Source: Sporolactobacillus laevolacticus DSM 442
GTDB lineage: Bacteria; Bacillota; Bacilli; Bacillales; Sporolactobacillaceae
Assembly: GCF_000497245.1 (NCBI RefSeq)
Contig: NZ_AWTC01000009.1
Span: 126,696 to 190,695, forward strand
DNA: 64,000 bases
Reading direction: 5' to 3'
Part shown: positions 55,970 through 63,887 of the stretch, piece after piece
Position numbering within the stretch: position 1 is the stretch's first letter
Layout: every line of letters begins with the position of its first letter
The notes under the pieces: model-generated
Databases searched by the model: none
Seen by the model: the letters and a program-made list of their open reading frames with translations, nothing else
Told to the model about the DNA's origin: nothing
Made by a program: the position numbers and the translations under genes

Positions 55970-56467
55970 ATGATTGCCGGACTATTCTTTGCTTTTATCG
56001 CAGGGTCGCTGGTTGGTTTGCAAAATATATTTAACAGCAAGGTCAATGAACATGCAGGATCGTGGGTGACGACAACCCTTGTTTTAGGCTTGGGATTTCT
56101 CGCATCACTGACGCTCGGCCTGATTAACGACGGGAGAAATCTCTTCATCATTCACAATATGCAAATCTGGTGTTGGTTCAGTGGACTTATTGGTGTAGGT
56201 GTGGTCGTTTGTCTCATGAATGGAATCAAACTGCTTGGCCCGACTTTTGCAATTTTACTTGTGATGACCTCGCAGCTTGGCTTTGCCTTATTATGGGATT
56301 CATTAGGCTGGTTCGGTCTGGTTGAAGTTCCATTTACACTTAAGCAATTCATTGGTGTACTGGTTATTATGAGTGGGGTTTTGGTATTCAAATTAAGTGA
56401 AAGACAGAAGATAACGCGGAGCAAAAACAGATTGATTGTAAAACGTTCAAAAAAGATCATTTCATAA
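55970..56467 (+). CDS. DMT-superfamily membrane protein (YdcZ/DUF606), second copy
   Basis: 165 residues. It resembles the first copy: GLFFAFIAGSLVGLQNIFNSKVNEHAGSWVTTTLVLGLGF, then GVGVVVCLMNGIKLLGPTFAILLVMTSQLGFALLWD and QFIGVLVIMSGVLVF. It ends in a Lys/Arg-rich tail, absent from copy 1. AGAGGGAT precedes the ATG. Partner of copy 1 (inference). Confidence 0.83.
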   Translation: MIAGLFFAFIAGSLVGLQNIFNSKVNEHAGSWVTTTLVLGLGFLASLTLGLINDGRNLFIIHNMQIWCWFSGLIGVGVVVCLMNGIKLLGPTFAILLVMTSQLGFALLWDSLGWFGLVEVPFTLKQFIGVLVIMSGVLVFKLSERQKITRSKNRLIVKRSKKIIS

Positions 56468-56633
56468 AATCAAGTTGCAGAATCAGTATTTGTAACGATA
56501 ATTAGTAAGATTCATAAAATCGTCCTTCCAAAAATATTTCCGATATTTTATGAAAGTGGCTCTTAATCCTTACGTCTTAAGCGTTTTGAAAGAAGACTTT
56601 TATCCTTTTACGCATTAAACCTTTTGAAAAAGG

Positions 56634-56662
56634 TTGACAATTTTATGATTAATGAATACACT
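56634..56662 (+). promoter_or_regulatory. promoter of the aromatic (tkt-aroF-aroB) operon
   Basis: TTGACA and TACACT with a 17-bp spacer. The start point would be near 56669, 24 nt before the leader peptide ATG and about 380 nt before the transketolase gene. Confidence 0.75.
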
Positions 56663-56692
56663 AGTTTTACCTTAATTATAGGAGTTATTAAA

Positions 56693-56761
56693 ATGGTACT
56701 TGCAAAACAATGTTTCCATTCACAAGTGAATCGATATTATTACTTTGGTTGGTTTAGGTAG
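56693..56761 (+). CDS. aromatic-rich leader peptide
   Basis: 22-codon frame with a good ribosome site (TAGGAG at 56679-56684, 8-nt gap). The last part reads NRYYYFGWFR-stop: Tyr, Tyr, Tyr, Phe, Gly, Trp, Phe at 56735-56755, with Phe and His earlier. Seven of the 22 residues are Tyr, Phe or Trp. The downstream genes make the shared precursor of these amino acids. Its stop codon (56759-56761) is the first part of a helix arm. It fits a leader peptide whose translation senses charged aromatic tRNAs. Confidence 0.78.
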   Translation: MVLAKQCFHSQVNRYYYFGWFR

Positions 56762-56904
56762 TGTTTGCAGCTACAGACAGTGTAGATGCAAACACTAACC
56801 TGTTTGCATCTATACTGGCCAAAGTCGTTTTGCATATCCATTAAAAACGAAGCCACATAGATGTTGCAATGAAAAATTGTCAATAAACTGTGTGGCTTTT
56901 TTAT
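56759..56904 (+). promoter_or_regulatory. attenuator with mutually exclusive helices and terminator T1
   Basis: Segment A (56759-56769, TAGTGTTTGCA) pairs with B (56787-56797, TGCAAACACTA), with an inner CTACA / TGTAG helix. B together with 56778-56786 instead pairs with C (56801-56817) as a 17-bp helix with one G-U. C can alternatively pair with D, the 5' arm of T1 (CATCTAT with ATAGATG, TGGC with GCCA). T1 itself is AAGCCACATAG (56850-56860) with CTGTGTGGCTT (56888-56898) and six T. The complementarities are seen in the sequence; the switching logic is inference. Confidence 0.7.
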
Positions 56905-56935
56905 ATCCTCAATTTTTGTGAGGTTAGTTTCTCTA

Positions 56936-56976
56936 AGAGTCCCGCGGTTTACTGACAACCGTGGGACTCTTTTTTC
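56936..56976 (+). terminator. second terminator (T2) ahead of transketolase
   Basis: AGAGTCCCGCGGTT pairs with AACCGTGGGACTCT (14 bp, one G-U), loop TACTGAC, then six T. It lies between T1 and the transketolase start, so operon transcripts must pass it too. Confidence 0.88.
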
Positions 56977-57047
56977 GTGCCCATAGCATGGCGGTAACCA
57001 TGTGGTAAAAGGGAATGCAGGTAACCAGAGAAAGGGGCGTGGGCATC

Positions 57048-59099
57048 ATGAAGTTTGACGAAATCGATCAGTTAAGTGTGAATGCAATTCGGATGCTGAG
57101 CTGTGAAAGTATTGAATGCGCCGGGTCTGGGCATCCAGGATTGCCGCTTGGTGCGGGTCCGATGGCTTATGTTTTATGGCGCAACCATTTATGCATCAAT
57201 CCTAAGGATCCAGAGTGGTTTAACCGTGATCGATTTGTTTTATCGGCAGGTCACGGCTCAGCTATGTTATACAGTTTACTGCATTTGGCAGGATATCCTG
57301 TGTCGATTGACGATTTAAAACAATTTCGCCGTTTGCACAGTAAAACACCGGGACATCCGGAATGGGGCGTAGTCAGTGGTGTCGATGCGTCAACCGGACC
57401 ACTGGGTCAAGGGTTAGGCATGGCTGTTGGCATGGCTATGGCTGAGGGTCACTTAGGTTCAAAATATAATCAGGAGCAGACCGAAGTAGTCAGCCACTAT
57501 ACCTATGTGTTATGTGGTGATGGCGACTTGATGGAAGGCATTTCCCATGAGGCAGCGAGTTTGGCGGGGCATCTGAACTTGAACAAATTAATAGTCCTGT
57601 ATGATTCTAATGCTGTATCATTGGATGGACCAGCCTCTATGGCATTCTCAGATGATGTAGGCAGCCGATTTAAAGGTTATGGCTGGCATTATGAATGTGT
57701 TGCGGATGGCAATGATCTCGATGCGATCGATGCAGCGATAACTGAAGCAAAACAACAAGAAAATAAGCCGACTCTTATTGAAGTTAAAACGGTGATTGGT
57801 TTTGGCGCCCCAGATCAGGGCACAAGTAAGGTTCATGGAACTCCGATTGGTGTATCAGGGATGGCAGAACTGAGGAATCATTTAAATTGGACCTTTCCGG
57901 AATTTACTGTTCCCCATGAAGTTTATGATCGTTTCGAAGAAACGCTTGCTCACCGTGGTGCATTAGCGGAAGAAAATTGGTGCCGCAGCTTTACGAAATT
58001 AGCGTCTCGTCAACCTAAGCTCGCGCAGCAGCTGAAACAATCTTTGGAAAATCAATTACCGGATCATTGGCAAAGCGATTTACCAAAGTATCACGAAGGC
58101 ATGAGCGAAGCCGGCCGTTCGACAAGTCATTCTGTGATCCAGAAACTTGCTCGGCGTGTTCCGTTCCTGTGGGGCGGTTCCGCAGATTTGTCGAGTTCGA
58201 ATAAAACGAGTATTGAAGATGAAGGATTATTTAGTCCGAGCAACCGATCCGGCCGCAACATTGCGTTTGGTGTTCGTGAATTTGCTGAAGGAGCAGCCAT
58301 GAACGGCATCATGCTACATGGAGGTAGCAGGGTATTCGGCGGAACATTTCTCGTCTTTTCCGATTACATGCGTGCCGCCATTCGTCTTGCGGCCATGCAG
58401 AAACTTCCAGTGATTTATGTTTTCACACATGATTCAATAGCTGTAGGTGAAGATGGACCAACCCATCAACCGATTGAACAGTTAATGAGCCTGCGGGCAA
58501 TGCCTAATGTTTCAGTGATCAGACCGGCAGATCCGAATGAAACCGTTGCTGCATGGACGGTTGCGTTACAAACACAAGATCGTCCAACCGTGTTAATCTT
58601 GACAAGGCAGAATTTGACTGTTTTACAGAATACTGTAAAATCAGCTCAGGACGGTGTTAATCGCGGAGGTTATGTTCTTTCCCCGCAAAGTGGAACAGTT
58701 CCAGAAGGCATTTTAATTGCAACAGGTTCTGAAGTTCACTTAGCCGTGAAAGCACAACATGTATTACGCAGCAAGGGTCATGATGTATCCGTCGTATCTA
58801 TGCCAAGTTTTGACCGATTTAACCGGCAAAGCTATACGTACCGCGAATCTGTATTACCGACTGCGGTGCGCAAGAGAATGTCCATTGAGATGGGTGCAAC
58901 ACTTGGTTGGGAACGCTATGTCGGGTTAGATGGTGTCAGCTTAGGCGTGGACATATTCGGTGCAAGCGGTGCAGCTGATGATCTTCTTCCGGCCTATGGG
59001 TTCACTGTAGAACGTTTGGTGGCTGCTTATGAGCAACAATTCGCACCTGAAATACCGGAAGATAGTAAGTATCGCAACGGAAATAAACAAATTATATAA
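57048..59099 (+). CDS. tkt: transketolase
   Basis: 683-residue thiamine diphosphate enzyme. In this operon it probably supplies erythrose-4-phosphate for DAHP synthase. Motifs: [45 protein letters not shown]; the [20 protein letters not shown] cofactor motif; [33 protein letters not shown]. The frame opens at 57015, but the ATG at 57048 begins [15 protein letters not shown] as expected; AAAGGGG lies 11 nt upstream. Probably a pathway-dedicated copy besides a housekeeping one elsewhere (inference). Confidence 0.95.
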   Translation: MKFDEIDQLSVNAIRMLSCESIECAGSGHPGLPLGAGPMAYVLWRNHLCINPKDPEWFNRDRFVLSAGHGSAMLYSLLHLAGYPVSIDDLKQFRRLHSKTPGHPEWGVVSGVDASTGPLGQGLGMAVGMAMAEGHLGSKYNQEQTEVVSHYTYVLCGDGDLMEGISHEAASLAGHLNLNKLIVLYDSNAVSLDGPASMAFSDDVGSRFKGYGWHYECVADGNDLDAIDAAITEAKQQENKPTLIEVKTVIGFGAPDQGTSKVHGTPIGVSGMAELRNHLNWTFPEFTVPHEVYDRFEETLAHRGALAEENWCRSFTKLASRQPKLAQQLKQSLENQLPDHWQSDLPKYHEGMSEAGRSTSHSVIQKLARRVPFLWGGSADLSSSNKTSIEDEGLFSPSNRSGRNIAFGVREFAEGAAMNGIMLHGGSRVFGGTFLVFSDYMRAAIRLAAMQKLPVIYVFTHDSIAVGEDGPTHQPIEQLMSLRAMPNVSVIRPADPNETVAAWTVALQTQDRPTVLILTRQNLTVLQNTVKSAQDGVNRGGYVLSPQSGTVPEGILIATGSEVHLAVKAQHVLRSKGHDVSVVSMPSFDRFNRQSYTYRESVLPTAVRKRMSIEMGATLGWERYVGLDGVSLGVDIFGASGAADDLLPAYGFTVERLVAAYEQQFAPEIPEDSKYRNGNKQII

Positions 59100-59118
59100 A
59101 AAGTGAGGAAATTCCATA

Positions 59119-60120
59119 ATGATTATTCAATTTAAAAAACCAGTCAATAACCAAATACTCGAAGAATTAAAAACAAAGTTTGCGCAAATACCAAAGCAGG
59201 TTCTGGTGATTGATAACCATATGGCTGTTATTGATCTGGATCACTTTGATTTTTCCGACCAGGAATCTTCGGCGATTGATGAAGTCATTACGAAAACGCC
59301 AACCTATGTACTGGGCAGCCGCTTATTTCACCCTGAAGATACAATTATTAAACTCCCCCATTCGGAAATCGGAGGCAATACATTTACGATGATGGCTGGC
59401 CCATGTTCTGTCGAATCTGAAGAGCACATTAAGCGTATGGCCATGGTAGCCAGAGAAGGCGGCGCAACGCTTTTACGCGGTGGGGCATTCAAACCACGCA
59501 CCACACCGTACTCTTTCCAAGGCCTAGGCGAAGAAGGTTTGCGCTTTATGCGAGAAGCAGCCGATGAACTAGGGATGGATGTCATTACTGAAATAATGGA
59601 TGAAACTCATGTCCCAATGGCAGCTAAGTACACGGATGTCATCCAAATCGGTGCACGCAACATGCAGAACTTTTCGCTATTAAAAGCAGTGGGCAAAACA
59701 CAGATTCCGGTAGCACTGAAGCGAGGGCTGGCCGGCACGATTGATGATCTGCTCAACGCTGCTGAGTACATTGCCAGTGGCGGCAACCACAACATTATGT
59801 TGATTGAGCGTGGCATACGTACATTTGATAACAAATACACGCGCAATACATTTGATTTGGCTGCCGTTCCGGTACTACAAAAGCTGACCCATTACCCAAT
59901 TATTGTAGATCCGAGTCACGCGGTTGGTGCTTGGGATCTTGTAGCCCCAATGGCTTACGCCGGTACGGCAAGTGGTGCAAGCGGCATGATTGTTGAAATA
60001 CACGACGACCCTGCACACGCTTTTTCTGACGGTGCACAATCGTTAAAACCGGATACCTACTTAACGATGACCAAACATGTTTTTGCACTTAAGCAGTTAA
60101 TGGATTCCTGGGAGGACTGA
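59119..60120 (+). CDS. aroF: 3-deoxy-7-phosphoheptulonate (DAHP) synthase, type I-beta with ferredoxin-like domain
   Basis: 333 residues. The amino 70-80 residues form a ferredoxin-like regulatory domain (IIQFKKPVNNQILEELKTKF, VLVIDNHMAVIDLDH), the arrangement that gives Tyr/Phe feedback control in the Thermotoga enzyme. The barrel has MMAGPCSVESEEHI, LLRGGAFKPRTTPYSFQGLGEEGL, QIGARNMQNFSLLKAVGK and VDPSHAVGAWDL. AGTGAGGAA precedes the ATG. 19 bp after tkt and 2 bp before aroB. Confidence 0.94.
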   Translation: MIIQFKKPVNNQILEELKTKFAQIPKQVLVIDNHMAVIDLDHFDFSDQESSAIDEVITKTPTYVLGSRLFHPEDTIIKLPHSEIGGNTFTMMAGPCSVESEEHIKRMAMVAREGGATLLRGGAFKPRTTPYSFQGLGEEGLRFMREAADELGMDVITEIMDETHVPMAAKYTDVIQIGARNMQNFSLLKAVGKTQIPVALKRGLAGTIDDLLNAAEYIASGGNHNIMLIERGIRTFDNKYTRNTFDLAAVPVLQKLTHYPIIVDPSHAVGAWDLVAPMAYAGTASGASGMIVEIHDDPAHAFSDGAQSLKPDTYLTMTKHVFALKQLMDSWED

Positions 60121-60122
60121 TC

Positions 60123-61196
60123 GTGGAAACCGTTCCGGTAGATTTACCAGAGAAACATTATCGCATACACATTGAGTCCGGATTAATCAGCCGTGTAGGC
60201 ACTTTAGTAGCTGAACTTTGGACACCGCGTAAAATTGCCGTAATCAGTGATCGCAACGTTGCACCGCTTTATGAGCAGAAAGTGATTAAACAACTCATAG
60301 CAGCAGGTTTCCAAGTCACAGCTTATCAAGTAGACGCGGGAGAATCCTCAAAGAGTTGGCAAACAGCCGTTCAACTATTCGAGAAACTAGCGGAAGATCA
60401 CTTTACGCGTTCAGATGGTGTGCTGGCGCTAGGCGGAGGTGTCGTCGGCGATCTAGCAGGATTTGTCGCTTCCACATTTATGCGGGGGCTCGCGCTCATT
60501 CAAATGCCAACGTCTTTACTAGCACAAGTGGACAGCAGCGTCGGTGGCAAAACAGCGATTAATTTAGGTACAGGCAAAAATTTGGTGGGTACTTTTTATC
60601 AGCCGGACGCAGTGCTCATTGATCCAGATACTCTAAATACCCTGCCACAACGTTATGTAGCAGAAGGTTACGCGGAGATTGTCAAGATGGCCGCACTCGA
60701 AGGCGGCACGTTTTGGCAGGTGATTGAACAGATTAACCGACCAAAGGAGATACTAGAGCACGCCAACGATTTGATTCAAAAAAGTGTTGCGTTTAAAGCA
60801 GGTGTTGTCATGGATGATGAAAAAGAACATGGACGCCGGCAGATTCTCAACTTCGGCCACACGATCGGCCACGCGATTGAACTATTGGCGGACGGACAAT
60901 TGGCTCATGGCGAGGCAATTAGCATCGGAATGGTTCGATTAACCCAGATTTTTGAAAATTACAGACTGTCCCCGCGCGGAACAACAAACATGTTGACCCA
61001 GCGATTGAAGGCGGTGGGGTTGCCTTTGGTTTCTTCTTTGATTGGTACATCGGCATTTTACGAGAAATTAAAAAATGATAAAAAAAATCATGGCAGTCGG
61101 CTAAATCTCGTTTACCTAAAAGCTCTGGGTCAGCCCGCACTTTATCCAATTGAGATTGATAAGACTCAATCGTTTTTATCCGGGAAAGGTCAATAA
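60123..61196 (+). CDS. aroB: 3-dehydroquinate synthase
   Basis: 357-residue NAD-dependent zinc enzyme that closes DAHP into dehydroquinate. Motifs: VLALGGGVVGDLAGFVASTFMRGL; PTSLLAQVDSSVGGKTAINLGTGKNLVGTFYQP; AEGYAEIVKMAAL; RRQILNFGHTIGHAIE and HGEAISIGM with the metal ligands. GTG start, 2 bp after aroF, GGGAGGACTG before it. Last gene of the operon. Confidence 0.95.
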   Translation: METVPVDLPEKHYRIHIESGLISRVGTLVAELWTPRKIAVISDRNVAPLYEQKVIKQLIAAGFQVTAYQVDAGESSKSWQTAVQLFEKLAEDHFTRSDGVLALGGGVVGDLAGFVASTFMRGLALIQMPTSLLAQVDSSVGGKTAINLGTGKNLVGTFYQPDAVLIDPDTLNTLPQRYVAEGYAEIVKMAALEGGTFWQVIEQINRPKEILEHANDLIQKSVAFKAGVVMDDEKEHGRRQILNFGHTIGHAIELLADGQLAHGEAISIGMVRLTQIFENYRLSPRGTTNMLTQRLKAVGLPLVSSLIGTSAFYEKLKNDKKNHGSRLNLVYLKALGQPALYPIEIDKTQSFLSGKGQ

Positions 61197-61221
61197 AAAT
61201 ATAACCATAAATCTTATCGCG

Positions 61222-61269
61222 CACTCCGAATGTTGGCCATCAAAAGCTAATTATTGGAGTGTTTTTTTT
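61222..61269 (+). terminator. terminator of the tkt-aroF-aroB operon
   Basis: CACTCC pairs with GGAGTG, with additional inner pairing, followed by eight T. Confidence 0.75.
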
Positions 61270-61576
61270 GGTTGAGAAATTTATTTCGGCTATTTTAATC
61301 CTCTGAGTAACTATATAAATATTTGTAGTTTTGGGTACAGGGAAAAACAAGACTAAGACAGAATTTCGTTCTTACACTAGTTGAAGAGATCTTGATATAA
61401 CGTATATGTCCTTTATTTAGAAAGTTTAACAACAAAAAACATTTTTTTCTAATTGTGATATGTAGGCCGGGAATGTCATTTCATTAAAATATAGATTCAT
61501 CCATTGGGCGGTGAGTTTCTACACGAGTGAGGAGTACATGTTCATTAGGGGGCACAACACCAAGGAGGTAGTTCTC
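61270..61576 (+). other. A+T-rich upstream region of the NlpC/P60 gene
   Basis: No gene or clear promoter pair. No c-di-AMP riboswitch motifs (often found before cell-wall hydrolase genes) were seen. AAGGAGG lies directly before the next start. Confidence 0.4.
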
Positions 61577-62572
61577 ATGAAGAAACCAATGATACCCATT
61601 GCACTTGCCGGTGGCGTAATTTTATCAGGCACGATGAATACTCATGTGGCTATGGCTGCAAGTCCGGCTGATGTTGCAAAGGAACAACTGCATACGCGTT
61701 ATCAATGGGGACAGAATGATTGTTCGGGATTCACAAAAAAGGTGTTTGCAAAATTTGGGGTTGATTTACCGCATAACTCGGTGGAGCAGGCAAGGTTTGG
61801 CATTCCGGTTAGCAAAAACAACTTGCTTCCAGGAGATTTGGTTTTCTTCAATACTTCAGGCAGTAGGATTTCTCATGTTGGTATATACGTTGGTGGTGGC
61901 TGGATGATTAGTTCCGAGAATGAGGAAACTGGTGTTCGTGAAACACAGATTTTCGGTGGAGGTTCAGCTAGTTACTGGGAACCAAGATTTGTAACCGGAC
62001 GCCGTATAGATAGTAATGCTTCAGACGGTGTAGAGAATTATGAAAAGACGACAAAGACCACGCCAGATTCCTCGTCAACTTATTCCATGGAAAAGTACAG
62101 AAAAATGTCGCTAGGCGATCCATCTGAATCTTCCTATTCCTCTCAAAACACAAAACTTGTGAACCAAAAAACAAATTATATAGTCAATCAAGGTGATACT
62201 CTTTCTGAAATCAGCCTGCGTGTTCATGTATCCGTATCTGAACTTAGAGCACTTAATGGAATTTCAGATGACCTGATCAAGGCAGGACAAGTGCTGCGGT
62301 TTAACGCAGGGCACGCTCAACAAAAAAATCGAAGTGCAACACCATTAGTACAGAAAACTTTAATGATTAAGGCCGTTCTCGATAAGAATACTCATGCTTC
62401 TCGATCGGTTGAACATCGCACTACAGGTACATCTACTCACATTTACGACGCTCAAACAAATTCCCTATGGGCGATACTGTCGGAACATGGTATTACAGTA
62501 TGGAAATATAAGAAATTAAATCATCAGGACACCATCAGATTCTTTCCTGGTCAGAAATTATTTCTGCAATAA
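61577..62572 (+). CDS. secreted NlpC/P60 - LysM cell-wall hydrolase
   Basis: 331 residues. Signal peptide (PIALAGGVILSGTMNTHVAMA), then an NlpC/P60 domain with Cys49 (GQNDCSGFTKKVF) and His100 (ISHVGIYVGGG). The residue 12 positions later, usually the third catalytic His, is Ser112 (WMISSENEE). A Ser/Thr-rich linker follows, a LysM domain (YIVNQGDTLSEISLRVHVSVSELRALNGI) and a degenerate second LysM at the end (SLWAILSEHGITVWKYKKLN). AAGGAGG selects the ATG at 61577. The order, peptidase first and LysM last, is the reverse of most relatives. Confidence 0.87.
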   Translation: MKKPMIPIALAGGVILSGTMNTHVAMAASPADVAKEQLHTRYQWGQNDCSGFTKKVFAKFGVDLPHNSVEQARFGIPVSKNNLLPGDLVFFNTSGSRISHVGIYVGGGWMISSENEETGVRETQIFGGGSASYWEPRFVTGRRIDSNASDGVENYEKTTKTTPDSSSTYSMEKYRKMSLGDPSESSYSSQNTKLVNQKTNYIVNQGDTLSEISLRVHVSVSELRALNGISDDLIKAGQVLRFNAGHAQQKNRSATPLVQKTLMIKAVLDKNTHASRSVEHRTTGTSTHIYDAQTNSLWAILSEHGITVWKYKKLNHQDTIRFFPGQKLFLQ

Positions 62573-62841
62573 GCGCTTCTCCAGGTTTGGGTTCTCTATC
62601 TATTAAATGCTTTATTATTTAATCATCTGATGAATTAATGCTTTATTTGAAGTGACAGCTTTTTTACAGTGTGTATTATGTTTTAAAAGACGAAGGAAAA
62701 AAGCTTTTTGCGAAAGGTTTTTTGAAGGATCTTTTTTAATACACAAATTGGCACTTGAGTTGCTTATTTAAAATGAGGACATGAACATGGAAAACACTGT
62801 CGTTCGGACATCGCCATCTGCGAAGCACATGTCACCCTTAT
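62573..62841. other. intergenic region without a gene
   Basis: A+T-rich. No terminator with a clear T-run was found right after the NlpC/P60 gene, and no protein-like frame. Confidence 0.4.
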
Positions 62842-62864
62842 AAAAAAAGAGCCATTGTTGGCTC
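62842..62864 (-). terminator. terminator for the minus-strand SRPBCC gene
   Basis: GAGCCA pairs with TGGCTC around a 4-nt loop; on the minus strand seven T follow. Confidence 0.75.
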
Positions 62865-62935
62865 AATCAGTTTTCCTTGCCTTTTTATCCTACTAATGAT
62901 TATGTGATACTCACAAAAATAGGTGAACAAATACC

Positions 62936-63384
62936 TTAATCTTTTACCAAACCAGTTCGCAAATCTGTTACTCCCGACTCTAGATACGCTTTTAAACAGG
63001 TCAGCATAAATACCCAGCCTTCTTTGTCATCGATCAGTCTTTGCACAAAATGATTGTCCGTTTCTTTGATCCTTCTTCATTAACCGTAACAATGCTCGTC
63101 GTGTGATCCAATTCACTTAGAGTAATCGTCACGATATAGTTTTCATCGATTGGACCCCATTGGAATATGATTTCTTTGTCTTTCTCAACTTTTAATACAT
63201 GAATATCCAGTTGCGCGTTGTATTCTTCGTAAATCAGTGTGATCGTTTTTCCTTGTTCCCATCGCTCTGAACTGGATGAAAACCAGAAGTTTCCGATCTT
63301 TGACGGATCCACAAACGCTTCAAAAACCTCACTCGTTGGTTTCTCTATTTTTATTTTCGTTAGGTTGTTCATCAGTTCTATCAT
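62936..63384 (-). pseudogene. SRPBCC / AHSA1-type protein, frameshifted
   Basis: The first frame gives about 110 residues of an activator-of-Hsp90-like fold (KIKIEKPTSEVFEAFVDPSKIGNFWFSSSSERW). It then runs into KKRTIILCKD and stops at 63034. Shifting one base near 63060 restores the family-typical end (ETDNHFVQRLIDDKEGWVFM, LTCLKAYLE) to a natural stop at 62936. One base was gained or lost, or there is a sequencing error. Otherwise the gene looks recent and intact. Function of such proteins is usually ligand binding. Confidence 0.78.
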
Positions 63385-63697
63385 CCTTTACCCGTTTAAT
63401 GCTTTCATCTTACCCTTGTGGTTGGAACGATTCAACAGGATCGTTATGACGTGTCAGTATAGATGAAGATAGATTAATTATTATGGTAATGTCTTATTTA
63501 AATGAGACAATTAAAGGAGCTTTGTTTTGCCAAATTAACAGTTCTTGCAATAACTTCTTTTGAAAAGAGGGAGAAGTCCGGTCTGATTGTCAACAGAGAA
63601 ACAATCTGACAAGATATTTAGGTAGATTCAAAGAAATATCTAACAAACAGTGGTAAAGGTTCATTTTAAGAGATGATGAAATTTTTTTCAGAAAGTG
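63385..63697. other. region upstream of the rRNA promoters
   Basis: No gene of credible length. A+T-rich stretches near 63661-63690 may act as an UP element for the first rRNA promoter. Confidence 0.35.
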
Positions 63698-63726
63698 TTG
63701 ACGAGTAGTTTGTGAGATGTTATTGT
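63698..63726 (+). promoter_or_regulatory. rRNA operon promoter P1
   Basis: TTGACG and TATTGT, 17-bp spacer, with an A/T-rich run just upstream. Confidence 0.65.
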
Positions 63727-63776
63727 ATTTATTGCCGCGATTTTACGAGTACAAAATCTGGCAAACTAAAAACATC

Positions 63777-63805
63777 TTGACTTGGTAGATTAGTTGAGAT
63801 ATAAT
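63777..63805 (+). promoter_or_regulatory. rRNA operon promoter P2
   Basis: TTGACT and TATAAT, 17-bp spacer. Confidence 0.8.
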
Positions 63806-63852
63806 AATTTTTGTCGCTGAAAAACGACGGAAATAATCGATTTAAAAAAGTG

Positions 63853-63881
63853 TTGACAGATTCGAAACAGCATGGTAATAT
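63853..63881 (+). promoter_or_regulatory. rRNA operon promoter P3
   Basis: TTGACA and TAATAT, 17-bp spacer. The start is likely at G63888, fitting GTP-sensed growth-rate control in Bacillales. Confidence 0.88.
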
Positions 63882-63887
63882 ATAAAA

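Noticed and set aside
56934..56976. ACCGCG-like bases in terminator T2 as a T-box
   Set aside because: No AGGGTGG partner, no specifier stem. The region is fully explained as a plain terminator.
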